From Bradyrhizobium diazoefficiens (GTDB lineage: Bacteria; Pseudomonadota; Alphaproteobacteria; Rhizobiales; Xanthobacteraceae), in contig NZ_JAENXS010000002.1 in assembly GCF_016612535.1 (NCBI RefSeq), positions 124,001 through 188,000 on the forward strand: DNA of 64,000 nucleotides, read 5' to 3'. Of the stretch, positions 1 through 11,395 are shown piece after piece. Below the pieces are notes generated by a model. It searched no databases, was not told the origin of the DNA, and saw only the letters and a program-made list of their open reading frames with translations. Each line of letters opens with the position of its first letter. Position 1 is the first letter of the stretch. A program made the position numbers and the translations under genes.

Positions 1-1103
1 CGGAGGGTTATCCGGGCGCGCGCTATTACGGTGGTTGTGAGTGGGTCGACGTCGCCGAGAACCTCGCGATCGATCGCGCCAAGAAGCTGTTCGGCGCCAA
101 CTTCGCCAATGTGCAGCCGAACTCCGGCAGCCAGATGAACCAGGCGGTGTTCCTGGCGCTGCTCCAGCCCGGCGACACCTTCATGGGCCTCGATCTCGCG
201 GCCGGCGGCCATCTCACTCACGGCTCGCCCGTCAACATGAGCGGCAAGTGGTTCAAGGCCGCGCACTACACCGTGCGCCGCGAAGACCAGATCATCGACA
301 TGGACGCGGTCGCCAAGCAGGCCGAAGAGGTCAAGCCGAAGCTGATCGTCGCCGGCGGCTCGGCCTATTCGCGCGCCTGGGATTTCAAGCGTTTCCGCGA
401 GATCGCGGACTCGGTTGGCGCGTACCTTCTGGTCGACATGGCGCACTTCGCAGGCCTCGTCGCCGGCGGCGTTCATGCTTCGCCGGTGCCGCATGCTCAC
501 ATCACGACGACGACGACGCACAAATCGCTGCGTGGCCCGCGCGGCGGCTTGATGCTCTGGAATGACGAGACGCTGACCAAGAAATTCAACTCGGCGATCT
601 TCCCGGGCCTGCAGGGCGGCCCGTTGATGCACGTGATCGCGGCAAAGGCGGTCGCTTTTGCCGAGGCGCTGCGGCCGGACTTCAAGATCTATGCGAAGAA
701 CGTCGTCGAGAACGCCAAGGCGCTGGCCGAGACGCTGAAGGGCCACGGCCTCGACATCGTCTCCGGCGGCACCGACAATCATCTGATGCTGGTCGATTTG
801 CGTCCGAAGGGTCTGAAGGGCAACGCCTCGGAGAAGGCGCTGGTCCGCGCGGCGATCACCTGCAACAAGAACGGCATTCCGTACGACCCTGAGTCACCGT
901 TCGTCACCTCCGGTATTCGCTTGGGTACGCCGGCGGCGACGACCCGCGGCTTTGGCGTTGCCGAATTCCAGCAGGTCGGCGGCATGATCGCCGAGGTCCT
1001 GAACGCGATCGCGCAGTCCTCCGACGGCAAGGCGCCGCTGGTCGAGGCCGCGATCAAGGAACGGGTCAAGGCGCTCACCGACCGCTTCCCGATCTATCAG
1101 TAA
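1..1103 (+). CDS. glyA: Serine hydroxymethyltransferase, 5' end missing
   Basis: The reading frame is open from base 3 and runs to a TAA at 1101-1103, so the start lies outside the window. The enzyme is PLP-dependent and cytosolic; it interconverts serine plus tetrahydrofolate with glycine plus 5,10-methylene-THF, feeding one-carbon metabolism. The visible part begins inside the [11 protein letters not shown] segment that is strongly conserved in GlyA. The PLP lysine lies in the motif [11 protein letters not shown], encoded near 520-545, preceded by a run of threonines (HITTTTTHK). The C-terminal half includes [15 protein letters not shown], also typical. It is followed 32 bp later by nrdR, a common order in rhizobia. 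About 370 of the usual 430 residues are present. The assignment is certain. Confidence 0.97.
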   Translation, partial: EGYPGARYYGGCEWVDVAENLAIDRAKKLFGANFANVQPNSGSQMNQAVFLALLQPGDTFMGLDLAAGGHLTHGSPVNMSGKWFKAAHYTVRREDQIIDMDAVAKQAEEVKPKLIVAGGSAYSRAWDFKRFREIADSVGAYLLVDMAHFAGLVAGGVHASPVPHAHITTTTTHKSLRGPRGGLMLWNDETLTKKFNSAIFPGLQGGPLMHVIAAKAVAFAEALRPDFKIYAKNVVENAKALAETLKGHGLDIVSGGTDNHLMLVDLRPKGLKGNASEKALVRAAITCNKNGIPYDPESPFVTSGIRLGTPAATTRGFGVAEFQQVGGMIAEVLNAIAQSSDGKAPLVEAAIKERVKALTDRFPIYQ

Positions 1104-1135
1104 GAGGCCAAGTCTCAAAGGAACAAGGCAAACGG

Positions 1136-1618
1136 ATGCGCTGCCCGAACTGCAACAGTCTCGATACGCAGGTAAAGGACTCGCGTCCGACCGAGGATTC
1201 TGCCGTCATTCGCAGGCGGCGCGTGTGCGTCGCCTGCAATTTCCGCTTCACCACCTTCGAGCGCGTGCAACTGCGCGAACTCACCGTGATCAAGCGCAAC
1301 GGCCGCCGTGTGCCGTTCGACCGCGACAAGTTGATGCGCTCGGTGTCGATCAGCTTGCGCAAGCGGCAGGTCGAACCGGAGCGGGTGGAGAAGATGGTCT
1401 CCACCATCGTGCGCGAGCTCGAGACCGGGGGCGAGGCCGAAATCTCCTCCGAGGTGATCGGCGAGACCGTGATGGAGCATCTGCGCACGCTCGACGACGT
1501 CGCCTATGTGCGCTTTGCCTCGGTCTACCGCAATTTCCGCGAGGCCAAGGATTTCGCCGACGTGCTTGGCGAACTCTCTGGTGAGGAGGAAGCGCGGCTC
1601 GCCGCGATCCGCAAATGA
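1136..1618 (+). CDS. nrdR: Transcriptional repressor NrdR
   Basis: This is a 160-residue protein, the normal length for NrdR, the nucleotide-sensing repressor of ribonucleotide reductase genes. The N-terminal zinc ribbon is visible as Cys3, Cys6, Cys31 and Cys34. It is followed by an ATP-cone domain from about residue 49 to 139, which begins with the [16 protein letters not shown] block. The start has an AAGGAACAAGG ribosome-binding region. The stop codon overlaps the ribD start (ATGA), so the two are probably translationally coupled. In Bradyrhizobium-type genomes this gene commonly sits between glyA and the riboflavin genes. Confidence 0.97.
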   Translation: MRCPNCNSLDTQVKDSRPTEDSAVIRRRRVCVACNFRFTTFERVQLRELTVIKRNGRRVPFDRDKLMRSVSISLRKRQVEPERVEKMVSTIVRELETGGEAEISSEVIGETVMEHLRTLDDVAYVRFASVYRNFREAKDFADVLGELSGEEEARLAAIRK

Positions 1619-2763
1619 TCTTCCGCATCCTGGAAGATCAGTTCGCGCAGAAGATCCGAGAGACCAAGGACGCCGATCGCCGCTTCATGCAGCTTGCCCT
1701 TTCGCTCGGCCGGCGCGGGCAGGGGCGCACCTGGCCGAACCCGGCAGTGGGCGCCGTCATCGTCAAGGACGGTGTCATCCTCGGCCGCGGCTGGACTCAA
1801 CCTGGTGGGCGGCCGCATGCCGAGCCTGAAGCGTTACGACGGGCGGGCCAGGCGGCGCGCGGCGCCACGCTCTATGTCACGCTCGAACCCTGCTCGCACT
1901 TCGGCAAGTCGCCGCCCTGCGCCGACGCGGTGATCGCGGCGGGCATCGAACGGGTGGTGGCGGCGATCGAGGATCCCAATCCGGAGGTGGCGGGGCAGGG
2001 CCATGCGCGCTTGCGCGCTGCCGGCATCAATGTGGATGTGGGCCTATGCGCGGCGGAGGCCGCGTTCGACCACGCCGGGCATTTCCGTCGCATCCGCGAT
2101 CACCGTCCGCACGTCATCCTGAAGCTCGCGGTCTCGCCCGATGGCAAGATCGCCGCCGCCGGCGGCAAGCCGCTCGCGATCACCGGCGAGGCCGTGCGCA
2201 ACCGTGTGCATCTCCTGCGCGCCTCGAGCGATGCCATCCTGGTCGGCATCGGCACGGTGCTGGCGGACGATCCGCAGCTCAATTGCCGCCTGCCGGGCAT
2301 GGCGGCGCGCTCGCCGGTGCGCGTGGTGCTCGACCGGAGCCTGCGCATCCCCGCATCGAGCCAGCTCGTGCGCTCTGCGCGCGAGACGCCGCTTTGGGTG
2401 ATCGGCTCGGAGCTGGCCGAAGCGGCCGCCGCGACCCGCCTTGGCGCTGCCGGCACGCAAATCATGCGCATGCCGCGGAACAGTGCATCCGGGCTCGATC
2501 TTCCGGCTGTGCTGCATGCCCTGGCCGAGAAGGGCATCACGCGGCTGATGGTCGAAGGCGGCAGCCGTGTTGCGGCGTCTTTCGTTTCCGCCGACCTCGT
2601 CGACGAGATCTGGCTGTTCCGCGGAACGGAAGAGGTGGGTTCTGGCGGCGTGGATGCGCTCGATGCATTGCCCCTGTCGAAAATCACGCAGTCGCAGGCC
2701 TACAAGGTTCATGCTAGCGAGACATTCGATCACGATACTCTCACCATCTACGAGCGCGCCTAA
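1615..2763 (+). CDS. ribD: Bifunctional riboflavin deaminase/reductase RibD
   Basis: A cytosolic bifunctional enzyme of riboflavin synthesis: it deaminates the pyrimidine product of GTP cyclohydrolase II and then reduces the ribosyl side chain with NADPH. The 382-residue length fits. The N-terminal cytidine-deaminase-like domain (about 25-150) shows [10 protein letters not shown], the zinc/catalytic HAEPEAL, and [14 protein letters not shown] with the two zinc cysteines. The reductase domain (about 165-378) shows [28 protein letters not shown] and a C-terminal [13 protein letters not shown]. The ATG at 1615 overlaps the nrdR stop. An in-frame ATG at 1687 is an alternative, but the overlap arrangement favours 1615. 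The riboflavin synthase gene begins 1 bp after its stop. Confidence 0.95.
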   Translation: MIFRILEDQFAQKIRETKDADRRFMQLALSLGRRGQGRTWPNPAVGAVIVKDGVILGRGWTQPGGRPHAEPEALRRAGQAARGATLYVTLEPCSHFGKSPPCADAVIAAGIERVVAAIEDPNPEVAGQGHARLRAAGINVDVGLCAAEAAFDHAGHFRRIRDHRPHVILKLAVSPDGKIAAAGGKPLAITGEAVRNRVHLLRASSDAILVGIGTVLADDPQLNCRLPGMAARSPVRVVLDRSLRIPASSQLVRSARETPLWVIGSELAEAAAATRLGAAGTQIMRMPRNSASGLDLPAVLHALAEKGITRLMVEGGSRVAASFVSADLVDEIWLFRGTEEVGSGGVDALDALPLSKITQSQAYKVHASETFDHDTLTIYERA

Positions 2764-2764
2764 C

Positions 2765-3388
2765 ATGTTCACCGGCATTGTCACCGATATCGGCGAGATC
2801 GTCAGCTTCACGCCTGTGGCGCAGGGGCAGTTGCACCGGCTGCGCATCGCCTGCCGCTACGATCAGGCCACCATCGCCGACGGCGCCTCCATCGCCTGCA
2901 ACGGCGTCTGCCTGACTGTCGTCGCTTCGGGCGTCGAAGGAAGTAAAGACCCGAGTAGCGGGACTTGGTTCGACGTCCATGCCGCCGCCGAGACGCTGGC
3001 GCTGACGACGGCGAAGCACTGGAAGCTGGGCACGAAGCTCAATCTCGAGCGAGCGCTCAAGATCGGCGACGAGCTCGGTGGCCATATCGTCGCGGGCCAT
3101 GCCGACGGCATCGCAACCAGCGTCAGCCGCGAGGACCTGCCCGAGATGGCGCGGTTCGAACTCTCCACCACGCGGGAGCTGGCGCGGTTCATCGCCACCA
3201 AGGGCTCGATCACGCTCGACGGCGTTTCGCTGACGGTTAATACGGTGAAGGACGTGACCTTTTCGGTGCTGATCATCCCGCACACGCTGACGGTCACGAC
3301 GATCGGCGGCTGGAAGACGGGCACTGAGGTCAATATCGAGGTCGATTTGATGGCCCGCTACGCGGCGCGGCTGACGGAAATGAAGTGA
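2765..3388 (+). CDS. ribE: Riboflavin synthase alpha subunit
   Basis: The product dismutates two molecules of 6,7-dimethyl-8-ribityllumazine into riboflavin and the pyrimidine precursor. It has 207 residues and the signature N-terminus MFTGIVTDIGEI. The protein is an internal duplication of two lumazine-binding beta-barrel repeats (about 1-97 and 98-195), with NGVCLTVV in the first and LDGVSLTVN in the second. The reading frame is open upstream, but the ATG at 2765, one base after the ribD stop, is the family start. About 75 bp separate it from ribH, so ribD, ribE and ribH form one riboflavin cluster. I see no FMN riboswitch before any of them. Confidence 0.96.
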   Translation: MFTGIVTDIGEIVSFTPVAQGQLHRLRIACRYDQATIADGASIACNGVCLTVVASGVEGSKDPSSGTWFDVHAAAETLALTTAKHWKLGTKLNLERALKIGDELGGHIVAGHADGIATSVSREDLPEMARFELSTTRELARFIATKGSITLDGVSLTVNTVKDVTFSVLIIPHTLTVTTIGGWKTGTEVNIEVDLMARYAARLTEMK

Positions 3389-3462
3389 CGGCCTCTTTAA
3401 ACTTGGCTTGCAGGCTCACGGCGTCTACATAACGGCCGACCCAGAATAGACGGATTGAGACG

Positions 3463-3954
3463 ATGGCAGACGCGCGGCGCGCACCCCTGAAGGACCAGAC
3501 CGACATTTCCGGCGCGCGTGCGCTGATTGTCGAGGCGCGGTTCTACGACGATCTCCAGGACGCGCTTCTGGACGGCGCGGTGACTGAGCTGAAGGCGGCC
3601 GGCCTGACCCATGACGTCATCACGGTTCCCGGCGCGCTGGAAATCCCGGCTGCGGTCGCCATCGCGGTCGATGCGGCTGCGGCGAATGGCAAGCCCTATG
3701 ACGCGGTCGTGGCGCTCGGCTGCGTGATCCGCGGCGACACCATTCATTTCGAGATCGTCTCGCAGGAATCCTCGCGCGCGCTGATGGATCTCGCGGTTTC
3801 GCGAAAGCTGCCGCTCGGCAACGGCATCCTCACCGTCAACAATGAGGACCAGGCCTGGGCGCGGGCGCGCGCCAGCGAGCTCAACAAGGGCGGCGACGCC
3901 GCGCGCGCCGCACTCGCGATGTTGCGCATCAAACGCTGCATGGCGCGGGCCTGA
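3463..3954 (+). CDS. ribH: 6,7-dimethyl-8-ribityllumazine synthase
   Basis: Lumazine synthase condenses the pyrimidine intermediate with 3,4-dihydroxy-2-butanone 4-phosphate, the step before riboflavin synthase. The protein has 163 residues. Recognisable blocks are [10 protein letters not shown] around residue 50, and [14 protein letters not shown] around residue 86, where most homologues have RGET; the catalytic His of TxHF is kept. It ends IKRCMARA. The stop is followed 3 bp later by the nusB start, an arrangement typical of ribH-nusB operons. Confidence 0.96.
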   Translation: MADARRAPLKDQTDISGARALIVEARFYDDLQDALLDGAVTELKAAGLTHDVITVPGALEIPAAVAIAVDAAAANGKPYDAVVALGCVIRGDTIHFEIVSQESSRALMDLAVSRKLPLGNGILTVNNEDQAWARARASELNKGGDAARAALAMLRIKRCMARA

Positions 3955-3957
3955 GCG

Positions 3958-4455
3958 ATGGCTGACAACAGCAAAAAGCCGGCGGGGCTTACGGAGAAGA
4001 AGGCGAACCGGCGCGGTGCGGCACGGCTCGCAGCCGTCCAGGCGCTGTATCAGATGGACATCGCCGGTGCCGGCATCAACGACATCTTTGCGGAGTTCGA
4101 GAGCCATTGGCTCGGTAACGAGGTCGAAGGCGACACTTACCTGCCAGCGGAAGCCGCGTTCTTCCGCGACGTCGTCTCCGGCGTCGTCCGCGACCAGAAG
4201 AAGCTCGACCCCCTGATTGACGAGGCGTTGTCGACGGGCTGGCCGCTGAAGCGGATCGAGACAATCTTGCGCGCGGTGTTGCGGGCAGGGGCCTATGAAT
4301 TGGAGCACCGCAAGGACGTGCCGGGCCGCGTCGTAATCTCCGAATATGTCGACGTTGCCAATGCCTTCGTCGACCGCGAGGAGACCGGCATGGTCAACGC
4401 CGTGCTCGACCAGATCGGCCGCCAGTTTCGCGGTGACGAGTTCGGGCGAGGGTAA
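3958..4455 (+). CDS. nusB: Transcription antitermination factor NusB
   Basis: NusB, 165 residues, binds boxA RNA together with S10 and promotes rRNA antitermination. It is recognised from RRGAARLAAVQALYQMDIAG near the N-terminus and from the C-terminal ISEYVDVANAFVDREETGMVNAVLD. The start is 3 bp after ribH. A palindromic intergenic repeat follows, and thiL comes after that. Confidence 0.95.
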   Translation: MADNSKKPAGLTEKKANRRGAARLAAVQALYQMDIAGAGINDIFAEFESHWLGNEVEGDTYLPAEAAFFRDVVSGVVRDQKKLDPLIDEALSTGWPLKRIETILRAVLRAGAYELEHRKDVPGRVVISEYVDVANAFVDREETGMVNAVLDQIGRQFRGDEFGRG

Positions 4456-4467
4456 CTCATACGTTCC

Positions 4468-4574
4468 GCTGTCATCACCCGCGAAGGCGGGTGATCCAGT
4501 ACGCCGCGGCAGCGGTAATTGATTTCGGGCGTCTCGGCGTACTGGATCGCCCGGTCAAGCCGGGCGATGACAGT
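4468..4574. repeat. Palindromic intergenic repeat, long form
   Basis: A near-perfect imperfect palindrome of about 107 bp fills the nusB-thiL gap. The outer arms read CTGTCATCACCCGC and, at the other end, GGGCGATGACAG; the inner arms are CCAGTAC and GTACTGG. The same architecture recurs at 31890-31998, and shorter or divergent relatives lie at 28759-28792 and 25793-25880. The minus-strand reading frame across it (VIARLDRAIQY...) is a familiar artefact of these elements, not a gene. Confidence 0.85.
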
Positions 4575-4594
4575 GGAGTGTGGGGCTAGCGCCG

Positions 4595-5593
4595 ATGACC
4601 AACGCACAAAACCCTTCCGCCGAAGACTCCCTCATCGCGCGCTATTTCAAGCCGCTGGCGACTGATCCCGGTGCGTTCGGGCTGGTCGACGACGCCGCGA
4701 TCCTGTCGTCATCCGGCGACGACATCGTCGTCACCACCGACGCCGTGGTGCAGGGCGTGCATTATCTTTCCACTGATCCCTCCGACACCATTGCGCGGAA
4801 GGCGCTACGGGTGAATCTGTCCGATCTTGCCGCCAAGGGTGCTGCGCCTGCCGGTTTCGTGCTGACATTGGCGCTGCGCAGCAGGGAGGATGCCTGGCTC
4901 AGGCCGTTTGCGGATGCGCTCGGCGAGGACGCAAAGAGCTTCGGGTGCCCGCTGCTCGGCGGCGACACCGTGTCGACGCCAGGACCGCAGATGATCTCGA
5001 TCACCGCCTTCGGCCGCGTGCCGAAGGGACAGATGGTCGGCCGCACCGGCGCAAAACCGGGCGATCGCATCCTGGTGACGGGGACGATCGGCGATGCCGC
5101 GCTCGGCCTCGACCTGCTCACGGGCGGCGCGGTCGCCACGGCGCTCGCGGCCGATCCGGCTGCGCGGGAGATGCTGGTCTCGCGCTATCGCGTGCCGCAG
5201 CCGCGCAACGTGCTGACGCAGGCCGTGCGCGACCATGCGACGGCAGCGATGGATGTCTCCGACGGGCTCGCCGGTGATCTGACCAAACTCTGTGCGGCGT
5301 CCGGCGTCTCGGCCACGGTCAACGTGGCCAGCGTACCCCTCTCGGCTGCGGCGGCCGGCCTGGTCGCGCGCAGCGCTATTTGCGTTGAGACGCTGCTTGC
5401 CGGCGGCGACGACTACGAAGTGCTGTGCACGGTACCGCCAGCACAGAGCGATGCGCTGATTGCCGCCGGGCAGGCGGTGGGCCTTGCCGTCACGGCGATC
5501 GGCACGATCGTCGCCGGGCATGAGCCGCCGTGCTTTCTGGATGGGCTGGGCCAGGAACTGGTCTTGAAGCGGCTGTCCTATAGCCACTTCTAG
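4595..5593 (+). CDS. thiL: Thiamine-phosphate kinase
   Basis: ThiL phosphorylates thiamine monophosphate to the cofactor thiamine diphosphate using ATP. The family signatures are DDAAIL near residue 30, [18 protein letters not shown] around 50-67, [30 protein letters not shown] and [11 protein letters not shown], all part of the AIR-synthase-like fold that binds Mg-ATP. A GTG at 4580 is in frame five codons upstream; I chose the ATG at 4595 because [18 protein letters not shown] looks like the usual N-terminus, but no strong ribosome-binding site decides it. The product has 332 residues. The gene follows nusB across a repeat element. Confidence 0.94.
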   Translation: MTNAQNPSAEDSLIARYFKPLATDPGAFGLVDDAAILSSSGDDIVVTTDAVVQGVHYLSTDPSDTIARKALRVNLSDLAAKGAAPAGFVLTLALRSREDAWLRPFADALGEDAKSFGCPLLGGDTVSTPGPQMISITAFGRVPKGQMVGRTGAKPGDRILVTGTIGDAALGLDLLTGGAVATALAADPAAREMLVSRYRVPQPRNVLTQAVRDHATAAMDVSDGLAGDLTKLCAASGVSATVNVASVPLSAAAAGLVARSAICVETLLAGGDDYEVLCTVPPAQSDALIAAGQAVGLAVTAIGTIVAGHEPPCFLDGLGQELVLKRLSYSHF

Positions 5594-5716
5594 AAATTGC
5601 GCCGAACCAGCGGCCAAGTTCGTCAGATCAGCCCAAATACCTGCCGAGATCGGCTTTTTCGGCCTCATCCGGCGTTGCACCCTCAATTTGATTTTGGCAA
5701 GCTTGCGACCGGCCAG

Positions 5717-5744
5717 GGCCGCCCCTTCGGGCAAGGGGGCGGCC
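5717..5744 (+). terminator. GC-rich hairpin between thiL and hppA
   Basis: The arms GGCCGCCCCTT and AAGGGGGCGGCC enclose a five-base loop (one base bulged) and are followed by TTGTTC. It could terminate thiL or be a structure in the hppA leader. The T run is poor, so the role is uncertain. Confidence 0.45.
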
Positions 5745-5831
5745 TTGTTCGAAATCAAGGCGCCGCACCGCAAGACGGACAACAAAAGGCGCCGGGGGTA
5801 CGTCCATCAAGGATCTGAGGCAAAAAATCAC

Positions 5832-7952
<2,121 letters not shown>

Positions 7953-7973
7953 GCGACGTCAACGATGCAAGAC

Positions 7974-8004
7974 AAAACCCCGCGGCGCGAGCCGCGGGGT
8001 TTTT
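7974..8004 (+). terminator. Rho-independent terminator of hppA
   Basis: The stem AACCCCGCGGC / GCCGCGGGGTT with a GCGA loop is followed by TTTTTG, beginning about 20 bp after the hppA stop. Confidence 0.9.
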
Positions 8005-8266
8005 GTTTGGTGGGCTCGAGGTTCTTGCCCGCCATGCGTGAGCCAGCGGGTCCACGCAAAGGCCGGCCTGATGACAAGCTCCGCGAAGCGATCGATGCCT
8101 TCGCGACAAAAAATATCGAAAACAACCCCATGCACAGTAGCCGCTCACTGCCGGCGTGATGCCTTGCACCTGAGAGACCGTTTGACACGTCGGGCAAAAC
8201 ACCGGCACGATGCCACCATCGCAGCACATGGGACCGGCTAGGCGGGGAGCAGCGCTCTCGCGGCGC
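8005..8266. other. Gene-free stretch between hppA terminator and tctC
   Basis: About 260 bp with only short overlapping frames and no recognisable family. With the hppA terminator, the gene-free interval is just over 300 bp. I see no promoter, RNA or repeat here that I can support. Confidence 0.5.
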
Positions 8267-9268
8267 CTACTGCACGTCCATCTGCAGCCCTTCCTTCTGG
8301 ATGATGCCGGCGAACTTCTTCGTCTCGGCGTCCACGAAGTCGGAGAACTGCTGGGGCGTGCCGTAGTCGGCGCGGGCGCCCATGGCGACGATCTGCTTTT
8401 TCATGTCGTCGCGCTCCAGCATCGCCTTGACCTGGAGATTGAGTGCTTCGAGCACGGGTGCGGGGACGCCCTTCGGCAGGAAGACGGAGAACCAGGAGGA
8501 CACGTCGAAATTCGCCAGCTCCGGCGCACACTCACGCATGGTCGGCAGGTTCGGCGCGAGGTCGCTGCGCTCGGTCGTGGTGACGCAGAGACCGTTGAGC
8601 GTGCCGTTCTGCACCTGTGGCAGGCTCGGATAGAGGTTGTCGAACAGGATCTGGATGTCGCCGGCGAGTGCGGCCTGGAGCGCAGGCCCGGCGCCGCGGA
8701 ACGGGATGTGCGTCATCTTCAACCCGGTGAGCTGGAGGAACCAGGCGCCGGTGAGGTGAGGGCTCTGGCCGACGCCGGAAGAGGCGTAGCTGAGCTTGTC
8801 CGGATTGGCCTTGAGATGGGCAATCAGCTCGGCGACCGACTTGATGCCGGTCTTCGGGTGCGCCGACACGATGTTCGGAATCCGGATCATGTTGGAGACC
8901 GGTTGGAGCTGGTCCGGCTTGTAAGTGAGCTTCTTGAATATGCTGTAGGCGATCGCGTTCGGACCGGGGTTGCCGATCAGGATGGTATGTCCGTCGGGCT
9001 TGGAGCGCACCACTTCCGCCGTTCCGATGGTGCCGCCGCCGCCTGAGCGATTCTCCACGACTGCCGTCTGGCCCCAGGCGGATTGGAGGTGGGCGGCGAG
9101 CAGCCGGCCCATCACGTCGGTCGAGCCGCCCGCCGCAGCCGGCACAATGATGCGGATGTTCTCGGTCGGCTTCCAGTCCGCAAGGCTCGATCGCGGCAGG
9201 ATGGAAGCGGCCGACAGACCGGCGGCACCTGCGAGAACGCGACGGCGAGACAGAATTTTGTTGGGCAC
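8267..9268 (-). CDS. Tripartite tricarboxylate transporter substrate-binding protein (TctC/Bug family)
   Basis: A periplasmic solute-binding protein of the Bug/TctC family, about 333 residues, which would bind a carboxylate or aromatic acid. The N-terminus SRRRVLAGAAGLSAASIL is a twin-arginine-type signal. The mature part carries family blocks IRIIVPAAAGGSTDVMGR, VENRSGGGGTIGTAEV and SSGVGQSPHLTGAWF. The GTG at 9268 is preferred: a purine-rich AGGGGA site lies about seven bases upstream, and it gives MPNKILSRRRV. No TctA/TctB membrane genes are nearby, so it is an orphan binding protein, as is very common in Bradyrhizobium and Bordetella. The ligand cannot be told from sequence. Confidence 0.9.
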   Translation of the reverse strand: MPNKILSRRRVLAGAAGLSAASILPRSSLADWKPTENIRIIVPAAAGGSTDVMGRLLAAHLQSAWGQTAVVENRSGGGGTIGTAEVVRSKPDGHTILIGNPGPNAIAYSIFKKLTYKPDQLQPVSNMIRIPNIVSAHPKTGIKSVAELIAHLKANPDKLSYASSGVGQSPHLTGAWFLQLTGLKMTHIPFRGAGPALQAALAGDIQILFDNLYPSLPQVQNGTLNGLCVTTTERSDLAPNLPTMRECAPELANFDVSSWFSVFLPKGVPAPVLEALNLQVKAMLERDDMKKQIVAMGARADYGTPQQFSDFVDAETKKFAGIIQKEGLQMDVQ

Positions 9269-9391
9269 GAATCCAATCCCCTGCTTTTGTTTTGCAGAGA
9301 GCGTAGGGAACCCGGCGCACAACGGCAAGCCGCGCGCGACGGTAAGCGCCGTGCGAAGGGCGGCACGACGCCGCAGGCCTGGCTCAGGCTC

Positions 9392-9877
9392 TCAGTTAAA
9401 ACTGAGCAGCTTGAACAGCGGCGCGAGGTAGCTCATCTCCTGACCCGACGTCGGCGTGGTCCGGCTGATGGAGTCGAAGATCTTGCCGTCCTGAAGGCCG
9501 TAATTCGCAAGCCGGCGCACGCGCCGATTCTTGTCGAAATAGACCGCGATCACGCGCTGGTCGACGACCTTCTGGTTCATGAAGGCAACCATGCGCTCGG
9601 AGCGCTGCGAGATGTAATAGAACACCTCGCCGTCCAGCGTCGCGACGGTGGAGGGCGTGCCCATCACGATCAGCACCTGGTCCTGGCTCGCGCCGATCGG
9701 AATCTGCTCCAGCGCGCCGGGCGGCAGAATGTAACCCTTCTGGAATTGCTCGCCGGTGCATCCCGCAAGGGTGCCACCGACCAGAGCCACGGCCGCGAGC
9801 ATGCGCAAGCCGCGCCAGCGTGCATAAAGGCCGCGCCGCTTGTTCGCGCGCAGGCTGGTCTGGTTCGTTATCGTCAT
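9392..9877 (-). CDS. bamE: Outer-membrane assembly lipoprotein BamE (SmpA/OmlA)
   Basis: BamE is an accessory lipoprotein of the beta-barrel assembly machine. The 161-residue protein has an N-terminal hydrophobic stretch ending in the lipobox LAGC near residue 40. The SmpA/OmlA core follows: GYILPPGALEQIPIGASQDQVLIVMGTPS, then the YYISQRSER and VVDQRVIAVYFD strands. It is divergent from the cytochrome bc1 chaperone gene, with about 98 bp between the starts that must hold both promoters. Confidence 0.92.
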   Translation of the reverse strand: MTITNQTSLRANKRRGLYARWRGLRMLAAVALVGGTLAGCTGEQFQKGYILPPGALEQIPIGASQDQVLIVMGTPSTVATLDGEVFYYISQRSERMVAFMNQKVVDQRVIAVYFDKNRRVRRLANYGLQDGKIFDSISRTTPTSGQEMSYLAPLFKLLSFN

Positions 9878-9975
9878 AGCGGAACTGATTCCGTCCCCTT
9901 GCGTCGCGCGAGGCGCTGAAGTACCGGGCTGGGCGTCTTAATGCAACTCGCGCGCGCCCGCTTGCGGAAACCACA

Positions 9976-10527
9976 ATGCTTTGGCCGTTCAATCACTTCA
10001 GGAAACCCCGGCTAGCCCCGGCCGGCACCATTGAGGCCATCTATGGCATGATCGTGACGCAGGCGCGAGAACCCATATTTTACCGGGACTTGGGCGTGCC
10101 CGATACGGTTAATGGCCGTTTCGACCTGTTGCTGCTGCACCTCTGGCTGTTGCTGCGGCGCTTACGGACGGCCCACGGCGGCGTGGACCTGTCGCAGGCC
10201 CTGTTCGACCGCTTCTGCGAGGACATGGACGATAATCTGCGAGAGATGGGCGTCGGCGACCAGACCGTCCCGAAGCGGATGCAGGCCTTCGGCGAGGCCT
10301 TTTACGGCCGCGTCCAGGCCTACGACCAGGCGATCGAGACAGGCGCCGAGGCGCTGGCGCAGGCGATCTGCAAGAATATCTTGAATGGTGCCGGGATCGA
10401 TCAGGCGCGGCGGTTGGCCGCTTATGCCGAGGCCGCGAATGCGGACTTCGGCCAGACCGGCGATCCCGCGCTTCTGCTTGGATCTTTCACGTTTCCCGCA
10501 CCGCTTCGGGAGGATGAGACATCATGA
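9976..10527 (+). CDS. Ubiquinol-cytochrome c chaperone (Cbp3/UQCC1 family)
   Basis: A 183-residue member of the Ubiq_cyt_C_chap family, whose mitochondrial members (Cbp3, UQCC1) assist cytochrome b biogenesis. It is recognised from IYGMIVTQAREPIFYRDLGVPDTVNGRFDL at residues 16-45, LLLHLWLLLRRL, and FCEDMDDNLREMGVGD...VPKRMQAFGEAFYGR. Its stop overlaps the start of the DUF177 gene (ATGA), which suggests coupled translation. The pairing with DUF177 and then plsX-fabH is the usual alphaproteobacterial order. Confidence 0.92.
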   Translation: MLWPFNHFRKPRLAPAGTIEAIYGMIVTQAREPIFYRDLGVPDTVNGRFDLLLLHLWLLLRRLRTAHGGVDLSQALFDRFCEDMDDNLREMGVGDQTVPKRMQAFGEAFYGRVQAYDQAIETGAEALAQAICKNILNGAGIDQARRLAAYAEAANADFGQTGDPALLLGSFTFPAPLREDETS

Positions 10528-11099
10528 ACCGACCGACGACCGGACCCGATCCCTGGCGCTCGCCCGTGGTGGTGATGCAGATTCCCGATACCGGCCTGCA
10601 CCGTGAGCTCGAGGCCTCGGCGGCTGAGCGCCAGGCTATGGCCGCTGCCGCGGGCCTGCGCGACGTCCTCTCGGCCCATGCCGGCTTCGACGTCGTGCCG
10701 AAGAGTGGCGGCCGGGTCCAGGTCACGGGTCATGTCCGGGCCCGGGTCGGCCAGACCTGTGTGGTCACGCTCGATCCAATCGAGAGTGAGATCGACGAGG
10801 ACATCGACCTGACCTTTGCACCTGAGGCCGAGGTACGGCGGCTGGCTGACCTGATCGAGGAGGGCGAGGACAACGAGCAACCGCCGCAGGTCGCAGATCC
10901 GCCAGAGGCCATCGTCAACGGGATCATCGACCTCGGCCGGATTGCCACCGACGCGCTGTTTCTCGCGATCGATCCCTATCCGCGCAAGCCGGGGGTGGTA
11001 TTCGAGCCGGAAATCACTGCGCTGGGCCCCGAGGATCATCCATTCGCGGCGCTGAAGGCGCTCCAGGACAACAGGCAGGGCAAGAAGAAAGACAAATAG
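10524..11099 (+). CDS. DUF177 (YceD-family) protein
   Basis: A 191-residue DUF177 protein. In other bacteria YceD is linked to 23S rRNA accumulation and usually lies upstream of rpmF and plsX. Typical features are GHVRARVGQTCVVTLDPIE in the middle, a strongly acidic patch, and ALFLAIDPYPRKPG. In this window rpmF is not between it and plsX, as is normal for this lineage. It overlaps the preceding gene by four bases. Confidence 0.88.
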   Translation: MNRPTTGPDPWRSPVVVMQIPDTGLHRELEASAAERQAMAAAAGLRDVLSAHAGFDVVPKSGGRVQVTGHVRARVGQTCVVTLDPIESEIDEDIDLTFAPEAEVRRLADLIEEGEDNEQPPQVADPPEAIVNGIIDLGRIATDALFLAIDPYPRKPGVVFEPEITALGPEDHPFAALKALQDNRQGKKKDK

Positions 11100-11395
11100 C
11101 TGGGCATTCCCCGTAAGACCACTTCGCGATGGAAGTGAGGTGTTTGCGGGGGCGGTTTGAGAGGTCAGTATATCTATTTGATTCGTTTAGGTTTATTGTA
11201 AGTTCGGTCGTTCCGCCCGTGGGGCGCCCTCAATCCAAAAGACTGGGGGCAAGAGGTTGTTTCGGGATAACAAAACGCTATTGTCCGCGCCGGTCCGGGC
11301 GCGGCGTGGCGCTTGACCGATCGCCATGTCCATGGCGAATCCATTTCGCGGCCCGCTGATTGACGACCGCGCCAGACCAGGTTTCCGGGATTTTG
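11100..11395. other. Intergenic region upstream of plsX
   Basis: About 296 bp without a gene. It contains a CTTGAC hexamer near 11311 that could be a -35 element, and an AT-rich patch near 11165-11205, but no promoter that I can assign firmly. Confidence 0.4.

Noticed and set aside
3389..3462. Possible FMN riboswitch before ribH
   Set aside because: The gap of 74 bp is too short and has none of the conserved RFN segments.
4293..4607. A 104-residue minus-strand frame VIARLDRAIQYAETPE
   Set aside because: It is a translation of the palindromic repeat and the 3' end of nusB.
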